From contig NZ_CP032624.1 of assembly GCF_003627055.1 (NCBI RefSeq), positions 2,418,001 to 2,482,000 of the forward strand: DNA of 64,000 bases. The letters run 5' to 3'. Positions 54,108-62,119 of the stretch are shown here, one piece after another (positions within the stretch are counted from its first letter, which is position 1; every line of letters starts with the position of its first letter). Source of the DNA: Gryllotalpicola protaetiae (GTDB lineage: Bacteria; Actinomycetota; Actinomycetes; Actinomycetales; Microbacteriaceae). The translations under genes and the position numbers were made by a program. Under the pieces are notes generated by a model. It saw only the letters and a list, made by a program, of their open reading frames with translations. It had not been told where the DNA came from and made no database searches.

Positions 54108-56501
54108 CTAGCCGCTGGGGGTGGGGAGGGGGACGACCGGGTTCTGCGGCTCGGCCGGCTGGGTCGGCTGCTGCTGGGTCGGCTGCGTGGGCTGCGTCGG
54201 CTGAGCAGGCGTCGTCGCCGGTGCGGTCGGGGCCGTCGTCACCGGTGGCTTGTAGTTCTTGCCGTAGAGCATGCTCGACGGGGGAGCGTCCCAGTTCTCG
54301 CCGCCGTACACCTTGTTCAGGGCCGCGATGATCGGCTCAGCCACGACCAGCTTCGCGTCGCCGCCCTGCACATACCGGTGATTCGTCACCCCGCGGAAGC
54401 CCGTCTTGCGCAGGCTCTTGCTCGGGTTCTGCTGGAGGTTGCCGACCCAGGTCGCCTGCGCGACCTTCGAGCTCGAAGTGACGATCCAGTTCTGAATGGC
54501 GTCGTTGGAAGTACCGGTCTTGCCGAACAGCGGCACCCCGTCGTGCGGGTTCGCGAGCACGCCTGTGCCGTTGCCGGTGAGCACGGTCTTGAGGGCGTAG
54601 ATCACGCCGTCCGCGATGTCCTTCGGAATCGTCTGCGTGCACTTGGTCTTCGGCACGGCGACGTTCGAACCGTCATCCGTCCGCGTGATCTTGTCGATCA
54701 CGATCGGAGTGCAGGTGATGCCGCCGTTGGCGAAGGCTGCGTAGGCCTGCGCCATCTGGATCGGCGACACGTTGTTGGTGCCGATGGCGCTTGTCGGTGA
54801 CGTCGACCAGGTGCCGCCACCCGTCTTCTTGTTGGGGTTCGCGACGTCGACGCCCATCGACTGAGCCAGGTGATGCACGTCGCACAGGTTCAGCTGCTGC
54901 GCCATCATCATGTAGATCGTGTTGATCGACTGCGCCGTGCCCTGCAGCACCGTGCGCACGCCATTCTCGGACGGCGTGTCGTTCTTCACCGAGAATGTGC
55001 CGTAGCTTTGGTACGGCGCGGTCGAGTTGCACTGTGTCTGGTACTTGTTGTAGGCGAACGTCGTACTCGACCCGTTGACCGACTGATAGAGCGTATGCCC
55101 CTGCTCGAGCCACTCCGCGAGCACGAACGGCTTGAACGACGACCCCGTCTGGAATCCGCTCGAACCGCCGTACGCGTACGGGGTGTTGTAGTTGAGCGAC
55201 GTCGCCCCGGGGTCGCTGGTGGCGCCCGCGCTGTAGGTCTTGTTCTGCACCATCGTGACCACGCGGCCGGTGCCGACCTCCATCGACACGTTCGAGGCTC
55301 CGAGCGGGAAGCTCGGGTCGCCCGTGGAATGGGGGATGTACTGGTCGAGGGACGCCTGCGCCGTGTTCTGCAGGTCGAGATTCAGCGTCGTGTACACGTT
55401 GATGCCGCCGCGGCGGAAGAAGCGCTCGCGGTCGGCCGCGGTCTTGCCGAAGGTCGTGTCGTTCAGGATCGTGTCTTGCACGTAGTCGCAGAAGAATCCC
55501 GCGTCGTTCGCCTGCGCGCTCGTGCAGCCCGTCGGCGTCGGGGTGATCGTCGGCGTGATCGGCTGCTTCTTCGTGTCGTCGGCCTGCTTTTGCGTGATCT
55601 TGTGGTTCTTGACCATGCGGTCGAGCACGTAGTCGCGGCGGTCCTTCGTCGCCTTGAAGCCGTTCTCGGGGTTGCTGCCCGGGTTCTGCGCCTTGGTCTG
55701 GTCGATGCGCAGGTTCGCCGGGTTGTTGAGGATCGCGACGAGCGTCGCCGACTGGTTCAGGTCGAGCTTCGCCGCCGTCGTGTTGAAGTAGTACTGGGCG
55801 GCCGCCTGCACGCCGTAGACCTGGCCGCCGAAGCCGACGAGGTTCAGGTAGCCGAGCAGGATCTGCTGCTTCGAGTACTGCTTCGAGACGCCCGTCGCGT
55901 AGCGGATCTCTTGGATCTTCCGCGGGACAGTCACCCCCGCGGCATCCTGATAGCACGCGCTGAGCTTCTTCTGCTGCTCAGTCCGCACCTTGGTGCTCGC
56001 GTTCGCGTCGATCGGGTAGTCGGCCTCGCATCGCTGCACCAGCACGTTCTTCACGTACTGCTGCGTGATCGAGGAGCCGCCCTGCGTGCCATTCCCCGAC
56101 ACCGTGCTCGCCGCACCGCGCAGGATGCCGAGCACGTCGACGCCGCCCTCGGAGTAGAACCGCGGGTCCTCGGTGGCGACGGCCGCGTCTTTGACGGATT
56201 GCGAGACCTGGTCCCACGGAACGTCGATGCGGTTCTGGTAGTAGAACTGCGCGATCTTGACCCACTGGTCGTTCTGCGTCGCGTAGAAGGTCGTGTACTG
56301 GTCGGGCGCCTCGATCTTGAGGTAGTCGGGCAGAGCGTTGAACGACTCGATGCCCGACTTCGTCACCGTCGTGCCCGCGATCGCCGCCGGCGCGATGAGC
56401 ACGCCGACGAGAACCCCCGCGATGGCGCTCATGCCGAGGAAGCCGCCAAGTGCTTTGGCGAGCCTCGTGCGGCGACCGGCTTCCGACCCAGACAAAGACA
56501 T
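54108..56501 (-). CDS. Class A penicillin-binding protein (bifunctional, no PASTA)
   Basis: Builds and crosslinks peptidoglycan outside the membrane. 797 aa: cytosolic start, TM about 22-43, GT51 glycosyltransferase with catalytic E111 in ATEDPRFYSEGG and GGSSITQQYVKN (141-152), then transpeptidase with SSFK (S454-K457), SIN (525-527) and KTGT (660-663). All catalytic motifs intact. The C-terminus is a low-complexity Pro/Thr/Gln tail (TQPTQPTQQQPTQPAEPQNP) instead of PASTA repeats. ATG 56501 follows TAGCCT by 6 nt (leaderless). Confidence 0.95.
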   Translation of the reverse strand: MSLSGSEAGRRTRLAKALGGFLGMSAIAGVLVGVLIAPAAIAGTTVTKSGIESFNALPDYLKIEAPDQYTTFYATQNDQWVKIAQFYYQNRIDVPWDQVSQSVKDAAVATEDPRFYSEGGVDVLGILRGAASTVSGNGTQGGSSITQQYVKNVLVQRCEADYPIDANASTKVRTEQQKKLSACYQDAAGVTVPRKIQEIRYATGVSKQYSKQQILLGYLNLVGFGGQVYGVQAAAQYYFNTTAAKLDLNQSATLVAILNNPANLRIDQTKAQNPGSNPENGFKATKDRRDYVLDRMVKNHKITQKQADDTKKQPITPTITPTPTGCTSAQANDAGFFCDYVQDTILNDTTFGKTAADRERFFRRGGINVYTTLNLDLQNTAQASLDQYIPHSTGDPSFPLGASNVSMEVGTGRVVTMVQNKTYSAGATSDPGATSLNYNTPYAYGGSSGFQTGSSFKPFVLAEWLEQGHTLYQSVNGSSTTFAYNKYQTQCNSTAPYQSYGTFSVKNDTPSENGVRTVLQGTAQSINTIYMMMAQQLNLCDVHHLAQSMGVDVANPNKKTGGGTWSTSPTSAIGTNNVSPIQMAQAYAAFANGGITCTPIVIDKITRTDDGSNVAVPKTKCTQTIPKDIADGVIYALKTVLTGNGTGVLANPHDGVPLFGKTGTSNDAIQNWIVTSSSKVAQATWVGNLQQNPSKSLRKTGFRGVTNHRYVQGGDAKLVVAEPIIAALNKVYGGENWDAPPSSMLYGKNYKPPVTTAPTAPATTPAQPTQPTQPTQQQPTQPAEPQNPVVPLPTPSG

Positions 56502-56507
56502 CGGTTC

Positions 56508-56513
56508 AGGCTA
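56508..56513 (-). promoter_or_regulatory. -10 box (TAGCCT) for the class A PBP
   Basis: Minus-strand TAGCCT, 6 nt, ATG 56501. It gives this PBP a promoter separate from the upstream PBP-phosphoesterase pair. Confidence 0.48.
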
Positions 56514-56587
56514 ACCGGGCCGAATCAAAGCTTCCCTAGAGGGCGCCCGAGTGCGCGCTGAACGTTGTGCATGCGTTACGTGAGCGG

Positions 56588-57526
56588 CTAGACGGATGCC
56601 TGGCCCTCAGGGACCAGGGTCAGCAGCGTCGCCTCGGGCTTGCACGCGAAGCGCACCGGCGCGTAGATCGACGTGCCGAGGCCCGCGCTCACGTGCAGGT
56701 ATGCCGAGCGCAGTTGGTGGCGCCACATGCTGAGCCCCTTCGCCTGCTTGCGCGGCAGGTCGCAGTTCGTGACGAGCGCACCGCAGCCCGGCACGCACAC
56801 CTGGCCGCCGTGCGTGTGGCCGGCGAAGATCAGGCGCGCACCGTGGTCGATGAAGCTGTTGAGCACGTACTGGTAGGGGGCGTGGGCGACGCCGATGCGC
56901 ACGGACCTTCCCTCTGCCGCCACGCCGGCCAAGGCATCCGCCGCAGCATCGAGGTCGTCGTAGTGGCGGTGCGGGTCGTCGACGCCGAAGAACTCGAGCC
57001 GCGTGCCCTTGATCTCGATCGCCGTTGCCGTGTTGTTGAGGTCGGTGAACCCGAGCCCGTCGAGATACGCCTTCAGACCCGCGATGTCGAGCGAGGTCGG
57101 CTTCGGGTGCAGCCTGCTCGGCCCCGTGAAGTACTTCACCGGGTTGCGGGGGCTCGGCCCGAAGTAGTCGTTCGACCCCCACACGTACACACCGGGCACA
57201 CCCTTGAACGGCTCGAGGGCTGCGCGGATGCCGATCAGTCCGTCTTCATGACCGAGGTTGTCACCCGTGTCGACGATGAGGTCGGGCTTGAGCTGTGCCA
57301 GCTTCGTCAGCCACACCTGCTTCTCGCGCTGCCACGCCGCCATGTGCAGGTCGCTCAGGTGCAGCACCCTGATCGGTTCGGCCCCCGCCGGCAGCACCGG
57401 CGCGGTGAATTCGCGCAGCGTGAACTGCTTCCTCTCGATCAGCGAGGCGTAGGCGAAGGTCGCAGCGCCGACGGCGCCGACCGCGAGTGCGGCGGCGCCG
57501 AGAGTGCGCAGGGGGCTGCGGGTCAT
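56588..57526 (-). CDS. Membrane-anchored metallophosphoesterase
   Basis: Calcineurin-type phosphoesterase, probably acting on a lipid or nucleotide outside or at the membrane (YkuE-like). 312 aa: N-terminal hydrophobic segment (LGAAALAVGAVGAATFAYA), then metal ligands in LSDLHM, VDTGDN, GSND and GHTHGGQ. All five blocks are intact. Its ATG lies 2 bp after the stop of the PASTA-PBP gene, a neighbourhood often kept in actinobacteria, implying cotranscription. Confidence 0.93.
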   Translation of the reverse strand: MTRSPLRTLGAAALAVGAVGAATFAYASLIERKQFTLREFTAPVLPAGAEPIRVLHLSDLHMAAWQREKQVWLTKLAQLKPDLIVDTGDNLGHEDGLIGIRAALEPFKGVPGVYVWGSNDYFGPSPRNPVKYFTGPSRLHPKPTSLDIAGLKAYLDGLGFTDLNNTATAIEIKGTRLEFFGVDDPHRHYDDLDAAADALAGVAAEGRSVRIGVAHAPYQYVLNSFIDHGARLIFAGHTHGGQVCVPGCGALVTNCDLPRKQAKGLSMWRHQLRSAYLHVSAGLGTSIYAPVRFACKPEATLLTLVPEGQASV

Positions 57527-57528
57527 GG

Positions 57529-60285
57529 CTACGGGTTCTTTCCCGGGCCGCCGCCTTGGCCGCCGCCGGGCCCGCCACCGCCGCCTTGGCCGCCACCTGC
57601 GCCACCGCTCGGCTGCACCTGCAGCTGTACAGCTGTGCCCTTGTTCACGGGCGTGTTCGCGCCCGGGTTCTCGGCAGTGACCGTGCCGTTCGGGTCGCTG
57701 ACGCCACCGGGCACCTGCGGCGTCAGGCCCGCCGCCATGAGTGTCGCGACGGCATCCGTCAGCTTCTTGCCCGTCACATCGGGCACGAGCACCTGGCTGC
57801 CGTCGGACTCGTAGATCGTCACGGTCGAGCCCTTGCTGAGCTTCGATCCTGCGGGCGGGTTCGTGCTCTGCACGGTGCCGGCGGGCTGCGAGCCCGGCTG
57901 CGGGCCGCCGTCGGCGAAGACGAAGCCGAGGCCCTCGAGCACCTGCTGCGCCTGCTGCGGCGTCTTCCCCGAGAGATCGGGGATGCCGACCTGCGGGCCG
58001 TTCACGCTGAGCGCATCGGGCGTCGGGAACGCGTCGCCGCCGTACGTCTTGTCGAGGTTCGTGAGGATCGATTTCGCGATCGGGAACTTCACGTTGCGGC
58101 CCTGGACGTGGTTGAACGTCAAGTCCTGGAAGGCGTAGTTGCCCGAGACGTTGCCGACCCAGGTGGCGTTCGCGACCTTGGTCGTCGAGGTGACGAGCCA
58201 GTTCTGCACGCCGGGCTCACCGTCCTTGCCGTTGGCCGTACCGGTCTTGCCCATGATCGGGACGCCGTCCTTCGGGTTCGCGGCGGCACCCGTGCCGGAG
58301 CCGACCAGCGGGCCGTTGGCGAGGGCGTAGGTCACGCCGGCCGCGATCTTCGGGTCGATGGCCTGGGTGCAGGTGGTCTGCGGAACGGGCAGATCCTTGC
58401 CCGTGGCATCCGTCACCTTGTCGATGTAGATGGGGCTGCAGGTCTTGCCGCCGTTCGCGATGCCGGCGTACGCGACCGCCATGTCGAGCGGGGAGACGTA
58501 GTTGGTGCCGAGAATCGACGACGGGTTGTCGGCGAGCTGTGCCGGCACTGGCTTGCCGTTGGCGTCGGTGACATTCACCAGCACACCCTTGGAGTTGTAC
58601 TGCTGCTCGTACGGGTACGCGGGCTTCACGCCGAGCGCGGCCGCGTCGTTGCGCAGCGAGCACAGGTCGAACTGCTCGCCCATCACCGCGAAGGCGGTGT
58701 TGATCGACAGGGCGGTCGCCTTCAGCACCGTCATCGGGCCGCCCTCGCCCGATTCGTCGTTCTTCAGCTGCCAGGCGGGGCCGTTCGGGGTGTCGCACGA
58801 GCTGTGGTACTTGCTCTGCGGGATCGTCGCCCGGCTGACGGGGGCGTTGACGATGTCGTTGAGGGCGTGCCCGGCCTTCAGCCATTCGACGAGGCTGAAC
58901 GCCTTGTAGGTCGACCCGGTCTGGAATCCGCTTGACCCGCCGTGGTTGTAGTCGAAGGTGTAGGCGGTCTGCGTCGAATTGCCCTGTGACGTGGTCGTCG
59001 GGTTGAACGGCCGGTTCTGCACGGCGAGCACGACACGGCCCGTGTTGAGCTCGACCGACACGTCGGCGCCGCCGATGTTGAACCTCGGGTCGCTCGGCGG
59101 GATGTAGCTGCTGAGCGCCTGCTGCGCCTGGCTCTGCAGGTCGAGGTTCAGCGCCGTGTAGATGTTGAGCCCGCCGTGGTTCAGCAGGGCATCCCGATCG
59201 TCCTGCGTCTTGCCGAACACCGGGTTGTGCTGAATCTCGTACATAACCGCGTCGCAGTAGAACGCTGCGTCCTGGCCGGCGGCCTGGGCGCAGCCGGAAG
59301 GCTGCGGCGTGATCGTCGGCTCGATCTTCGTCTTCACCGCGTCGTCGTACTGCTGCTGCGTGATCGTCTTGGCCTTGAGCATCGAGCGCAGCACGTAGTT
59401 GCGGCGGTCGAGTGTCGCCTTGAAGCCGTTCGCCGTGCCGTTCAGCTTGTTGTTCGGCAGGTCGATGCGCAGGTTGTTCGGGTTGTTGACGATCGCGATG
59501 AGCGTGGCCGCCTGCTGCAGGTTGAGCTGGGCGGCGGTGGTGTTGAAGTAGTAGCGCGCGGCCGACTCGATGCCGTAGACCTGGCCGCCGAAGCCCGCGA
59601 TGTTGAGGTAGCCGAGCAGGATGTCCTGCTTGTTGTACTTCTTCTCGACACCGATGGCGAGCTTCATCTCTTGCACCTTGCGCGAGAGGCCGTCGAGGCC
59701 GGTCGCGTCGGTGTAGCTGTTGTAGCAGTCCTGGTACTTCTTCGTCAGCGCCGCCTGCGCCGCCTGCTGCTGCTCAGCCGTGCCGGTGTCGTCAGGGAGG
59801 ACGTTGTACTTCTCGCAGGTCTGCAGGCGCACGTTCTTCACGTACTGCTGGGTGATCGACGAGCCGCCCTGCGTCTCGCCGCTCTTGTTGAGCAGGTCGT
59901 TCACCAGGGCGCGCGTCGTGCCCTGCACGTCGATCGCGCCGTGGGAGTAGAAGCGCGGGTCCTCTGTGCTGACCGCTGCGTCCTTGGTGATCTGGTTGAT
60001 CTGGTCCCAGGTGTCGACGATGCGGTTCTGCGAGTAGAACGTCGCGATCGGCACGTCCTTGCCGCCCTGCTTCGCGTACATCGTCGAACGCGTCGCCAGG
60101 GAGTCGATCTTCAAGTATTCGGGCAGGCCCTGGAACACGCCGATGCTGTTGTTCGCAGCCATGCCGGTCACCGCGACAGCAGGTGTGACCGCTGCAGCGA
60201 CGAGCAGACCGGCCACCGCGCTCATCGCAACGAAGCCGAGCAGCCCGCCGAGCACACCTCTGGCAGTGAGTTTTCGGGCAGACAT
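57529..60285 (-). CDS. Class A penicillin-binding protein with two PASTA domains
   Basis: Bifunctional peptidoglycan synthase, PonA-like. 918 aa: TM about 12-40, GT51 with E108 in STEDPRFYSHGA and GGSSITQQYVKN (140-151), transpeptidase with STYK (S458-K461), SIN (527-529) and KTGT (680-683), then two PASTA repeats (about 765-890: GIPDLSGKTPQQAQQVLEGL and LVPDVTGKKLTDAVATLMAA) and a Gly/Gln-rich end. PASTA domains would bind muropeptides. ATG 60285 is 7 nt after TAACCT. It heads the PBP-phosphoesterase pair. Confidence 0.96.
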   Translation of the reverse strand: MSARKLTARGVLGGLLGFVAMSAVAGLLVAAAVTPAVAVTGMAANNSIGVFQGLPEYLKIDSLATRSTMYAKQGGKDVPIATFYSQNRIVDTWDQINQITKDAAVSTEDPRFYSHGAIDVQGTTRALVNDLLNKSGETQGGSSITQQYVKNVRLQTCEKYNVLPDDTGTAEQQQAAQAALTKKYQDCYNSYTDATGLDGLSRKVQEMKLAIGVEKKYNKQDILLGYLNIAGFGGQVYGIESAARYYFNTTAAQLNLQQAATLIAIVNNPNNLRIDLPNNKLNGTANGFKATLDRRNYVLRSMLKAKTITQQQYDDAVKTKIEPTITPQPSGCAQAAGQDAAFYCDAVMYEIQHNPVFGKTQDDRDALLNHGGLNIYTALNLDLQSQAQQALSSYIPPSDPRFNIGGADVSVELNTGRVVLAVQNRPFNPTTTSQGNSTQTAYTFDYNHGGSSGFQTGSTYKAFSLVEWLKAGHALNDIVNAPVSRATIPQSKYHSSCDTPNGPAWQLKNDESGEGGPMTVLKATALSINTAFAVMGEQFDLCSLRNDAAALGVKPAYPYEQQYNSKGVLVNVTDANGKPVPAQLADNPSSILGTNYVSPLDMAVAYAGIANGGKTCSPIYIDKVTDATGKDLPVPQTTCTQAIDPKIAAGVTYALANGPLVGSGTGAAANPKDGVPIMGKTGTANGKDGEPGVQNWLVTSTTKVANATWVGNVSGNYAFQDLTFNHVQGRNVKFPIAKSILTNLDKTYGGDAFPTPDALSVNGPQVGIPDLSGKTPQQAQQVLEGLGFVFADGGPQPGSQPAGTVQSTNPPAGSKLSKGSTVTIYESDGSQVLVPDVTGKKLTDAVATLMAAGLTPQVPGGVSDPNGTVTAENPGANTPVNKGTAVQLQVQPSGGAGGGQGGGGGPGGGQGGGPGKNP

Positions 60286-60292
60286 AGGATGC

Positions 60293-60298
60293 AGGTTA
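60293..60298 (-). promoter_or_regulatory. -10 box (TAACCT) for the PASTA PBP
   Basis: Minus-strand TAACCT, 7 nt, ATG 60285. Confidence 0.42.
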
Positions 60299-60360
60299 CA
60301 GGCGACTGGCTGGCAACTTGCTCGCCAGCGCGTGCTCGCGCCCGATTCTGAGGAGATCCG

Positions 60361-60519
60361 TTGCCCCGCTGGGAATACGTCACGACGCCCCTTCTACTTC
60401 ACCGCGAGACCGCGATCTTGAACAACTGGGGTTCAGAGGGGTGGGAACTCGTACAGGTGATCACCTCGGCTGAGGGCGGGTTGATCGCGTTCTTCAAGCG
60501 GCCGGTTGCCGAGAGTTGA
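60361..60519 (+). CDS. DUF4177-type small protein, 52 aa
   Basis: TTG 60361 has GAGGAGAT about 4 nt upstream. The product MPRWEYVTTPLLLHRETAIL, then NNWGSEGWELVQVITSAEGG and LIAFFKRPVAES, matches the short actinobacterial DUF4177 proteins, including the WGSEGWELV core and the FKRP end. Function unknown. It lies 3 bp before the RidA-family gene, the usual neighbour, so the two form a small operon divergent from the PASTA PBP. Confidence 0.85.
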   Translation: MPRWEYVTTPLLLHRETAILNNWGSEGWELVQVITSAEGGLIAFFKRPVAES

Positions 60520-60522
60520 GGC

Positions 60523-60999
60523 GTGCGGATGCCTGCTGAATCGACGCTTGCCTCACTGGGCATCGTGCTGCCGTCCGTCCCGGCGCCGGCCGGGGCATAT
60601 GTTCCCGCCGTCGTGTCAGGTTCCTACGTCTACACGGCGGGGCAGCTGCCTCTTGTGGAGGGCGCTCTGCCCGCGACCGGGAAGGTCGGCGACGGGCACG
60701 GGCTCGTTCCTGCCTCTGACGCTCATGACTATGCGCGGACTGCCGCCATCAACGCGCTGGCGGCGGCGCGCTCGGTGCTCGGGTCTCTCGACCGGATCAC
60801 CCAGGTGGTGAAGGTCGTCGGGTTCGTGGCATCCGACCCCTCTTTCACCGGTCAGCCCGGGGTCGTCAATGGCGCCTCTGAGCTGCTCGGCGCCGTCTTC
60901 GGCCCGGAGATCGGGGCGCATGCTCGCTCGGCGGTCGGCGTGGCGGTGCTGCCGCTCGACTCGCCGGTCGAGGTCGAGCTGGTCCTCGAGTTCGTTTAA
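60523..60999 (+). CDS. RidA/YjgF-family protein
   Basis: Probable enamine/imine deaminase or related small-molecule hydrolase, cytosolic trimer in the family. 158 aa, longer than canonical RidA (about 128) and typical of the Rv3678c-like actinobacterial group: VVSGSYVYTAGQLPLVEG, AAINALAAARSVLGSLDRITQVVKVVGFVAS, GASELLGAVFGPEIGAHARSAVGVAVLPLDSPVEVELVLEF. The Arg for the substrate carboxylate is in HARSAVG. GTG 60523 or ATG 60529 could be the start. Confidence 0.9.
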   Translation: MRMPAESTLASLGIVLPSVPAPAGAYVPAVVSGSYVYTAGQLPLVEGALPATGKVGDGHGLVPASDAHDYARTAAINALAAARSVLGSLDRITQVVKVVGFVASDPSFTGQPGVVNGASELLGAVFGPEIGAHARSAVGVAVLPLDSPVEVELVLEFV

Positions 61000-61014
61000 C
61001 CCCCCGGGGGTTCC

Positions 61015-61079
61015 GCGGTGGAATCGCTCTCGGGCGCACGTTTTCGGAGATTTCGTGCGCCCCACGCGGTTTCCACCGC
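61015..61079. repeat. Nested inverted repeat between convergent genes
   Basis: Outer arms GCGGTGGAA (61015-61023) and TTCCACCGC (61071-61079); inner arms GGGCGCACG (61032-61040) and CGTGCGCCC (61054-61062). It lies between the RidA stop and the DUF559 stop, so it could terminate both. No T-run. The inner hairpin resembles that at 62054-62090. Confidence 0.6.
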
Positions 61080-61093
61080 AGGCGCTTCGAGGG

Positions 61094-61942
61094 TCACCAG
61101 AGGTGGAGCCGCTGCGCGATGGTCCGCCCGATCTCCTCAGCCACATCGGCCCACGCGAAGATGACCTCGGCATACCCGTATCTCAGCACCGTGTACCCCA
61201 TGCGCTTCAGCCGCCGATCCTGAGCCCGATCGCGCGCGAGCTGCACGGGATCCGTCAGGTGCTGCTTGCCGTCGAGCTGAATGATCAGCCGATCGCCGAT
61301 CAGCAAGTCGACCGGGTGGCCGTCGATCTTCACCTGTTCCCTGGTGGCGATGCCCGCCCAGAAGAGCCGTACCCGCGCGATGGACTCGATGCCCGAGTCG
61401 GATTGCGTGCTCGTCAGCGCCACGACTCGCCGGAAGCGGCCCCCGTACACCTTCGCCAAAGCGCGCAACTCGTCGATGTGGATCTGACCCTGGCGCACTG
61501 CGGAGTCGAATACCGCGACCGCGTACTCAACGGGCTGACACTTCGCGACGTGCATGAGCATGTTGACGACGGATTCCAGCGCGAACAGGTCACCGACAGG
61601 GTCCACGGGATGCCTGGTCCAGTGCAGCACAGCCGGCGGCGTCACCTCGTCGGGGGCTGCATGCGAGTTGAGGGCGCGCGGTGCCACGTGGAATTTCTCG
61701 TCGTCAATAGCCCAGAGCCCACGATGAAGTGCTGCACTGACGCAGGCGAGTCTGCTGCCGAGGCGTACGGCGCGGAGCAGTTCCGGGTTTGCGGCTCGTC
61801 GGGCGACGACGTGCCTGCCGATTGCGATGAGCTGTCCGGACGCGACGAAGCGGCGGAGCTGCGGATCGGTCCAGCCAAGGTCGCGCAGCTTGCCCCGAGT
61901 GCCGAAGCCGGCGTTGAGGTCGAGGTATTGGGTGGGTGTCAT
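61094..61942 (-). CDS. DUF559-type protein with AbiEi-like N-terminal region
   Basis: 282 aa. The N-terminus (LRDLGWTDPQLRRFVASGQLIAIGRHVVA) looks like the winged-helix region of AbiEi-like antitoxins. The C-terminus resembles the very-short-patch-repair/restriction-endonuclease fold of DUF559 (GIESIARVRLF, VDLLIGDRLIIQLDGKQHL, RRLKRMGYTVLRYGYAEV). The Asp-Gly-Lys in LDGKQH fits the (D/E)xK nuclease core. No toxin-like partner is adjacent. Such proteins are common singletons in actinobacteria; a DNA-cleaving role is not proven. Confidence 0.78.
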   Translation of the reverse strand: MTPTQYLDLNAGFGTRGKLRDLGWTDPQLRRFVASGQLIAIGRHVVARRAANPELLRAVRLGSRLACVSAALHRGLWAIDDEKFHVAPRALNSHAAPDEVTPPAVLHWTRHPVDPVGDLFALESVVNMLMHVAKCQPVEYAVAVFDSAVRQGQIHIDELRALAKVYGGRFRRVVALTSTQSDSGIESIARVRLFWAGIATREQVKIDGHPVDLLIGDRLIIQLDGKQHLTDPVQLARDRAQDRRLKRMGYTVLRYGYAEVIFAWADVAEEIGRTIAQRLHLW

Positions 61943-62053
61943 GCCTGACAGGATCGTCGGGCTCAGGCATCCGCCCCTTCATGGTGGCGCTCAATTGTGG
62001 AGGGCTCTGCATGGTCCACCCCTGTGCAGGGAGAGACGTGAGGAAGAATGCCG

Positions 62054-62090
62054 CTGGGGCTCACGTTATTCGCGAAAACGTGAGCCCCAG
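62054..62090 (-). terminator. 14-bp hairpin downstream of acs
   Basis: CTGGGGCTCACGTT and AACGTGAGCCCCAG are perfect arms with loop ATTCGCGAA. It lies 29 bp after the acs stop (minus strand). No T-run follows, so it is a stem-type terminator or a dispersed repeat. Confidence 0.65.
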
Positions 62091-62119
62091 GCGACAGACA
62101 CCGCGGTGTCGCGCCCGCG

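Noticed and set aside
61094-61942. Type IV toxin-antitoxin module (AbiEi/AbiEii)
   Set aside because: Only the N-terminal region recalls AbiEi; no nucleotidyltransferase toxin gene lies next to it.
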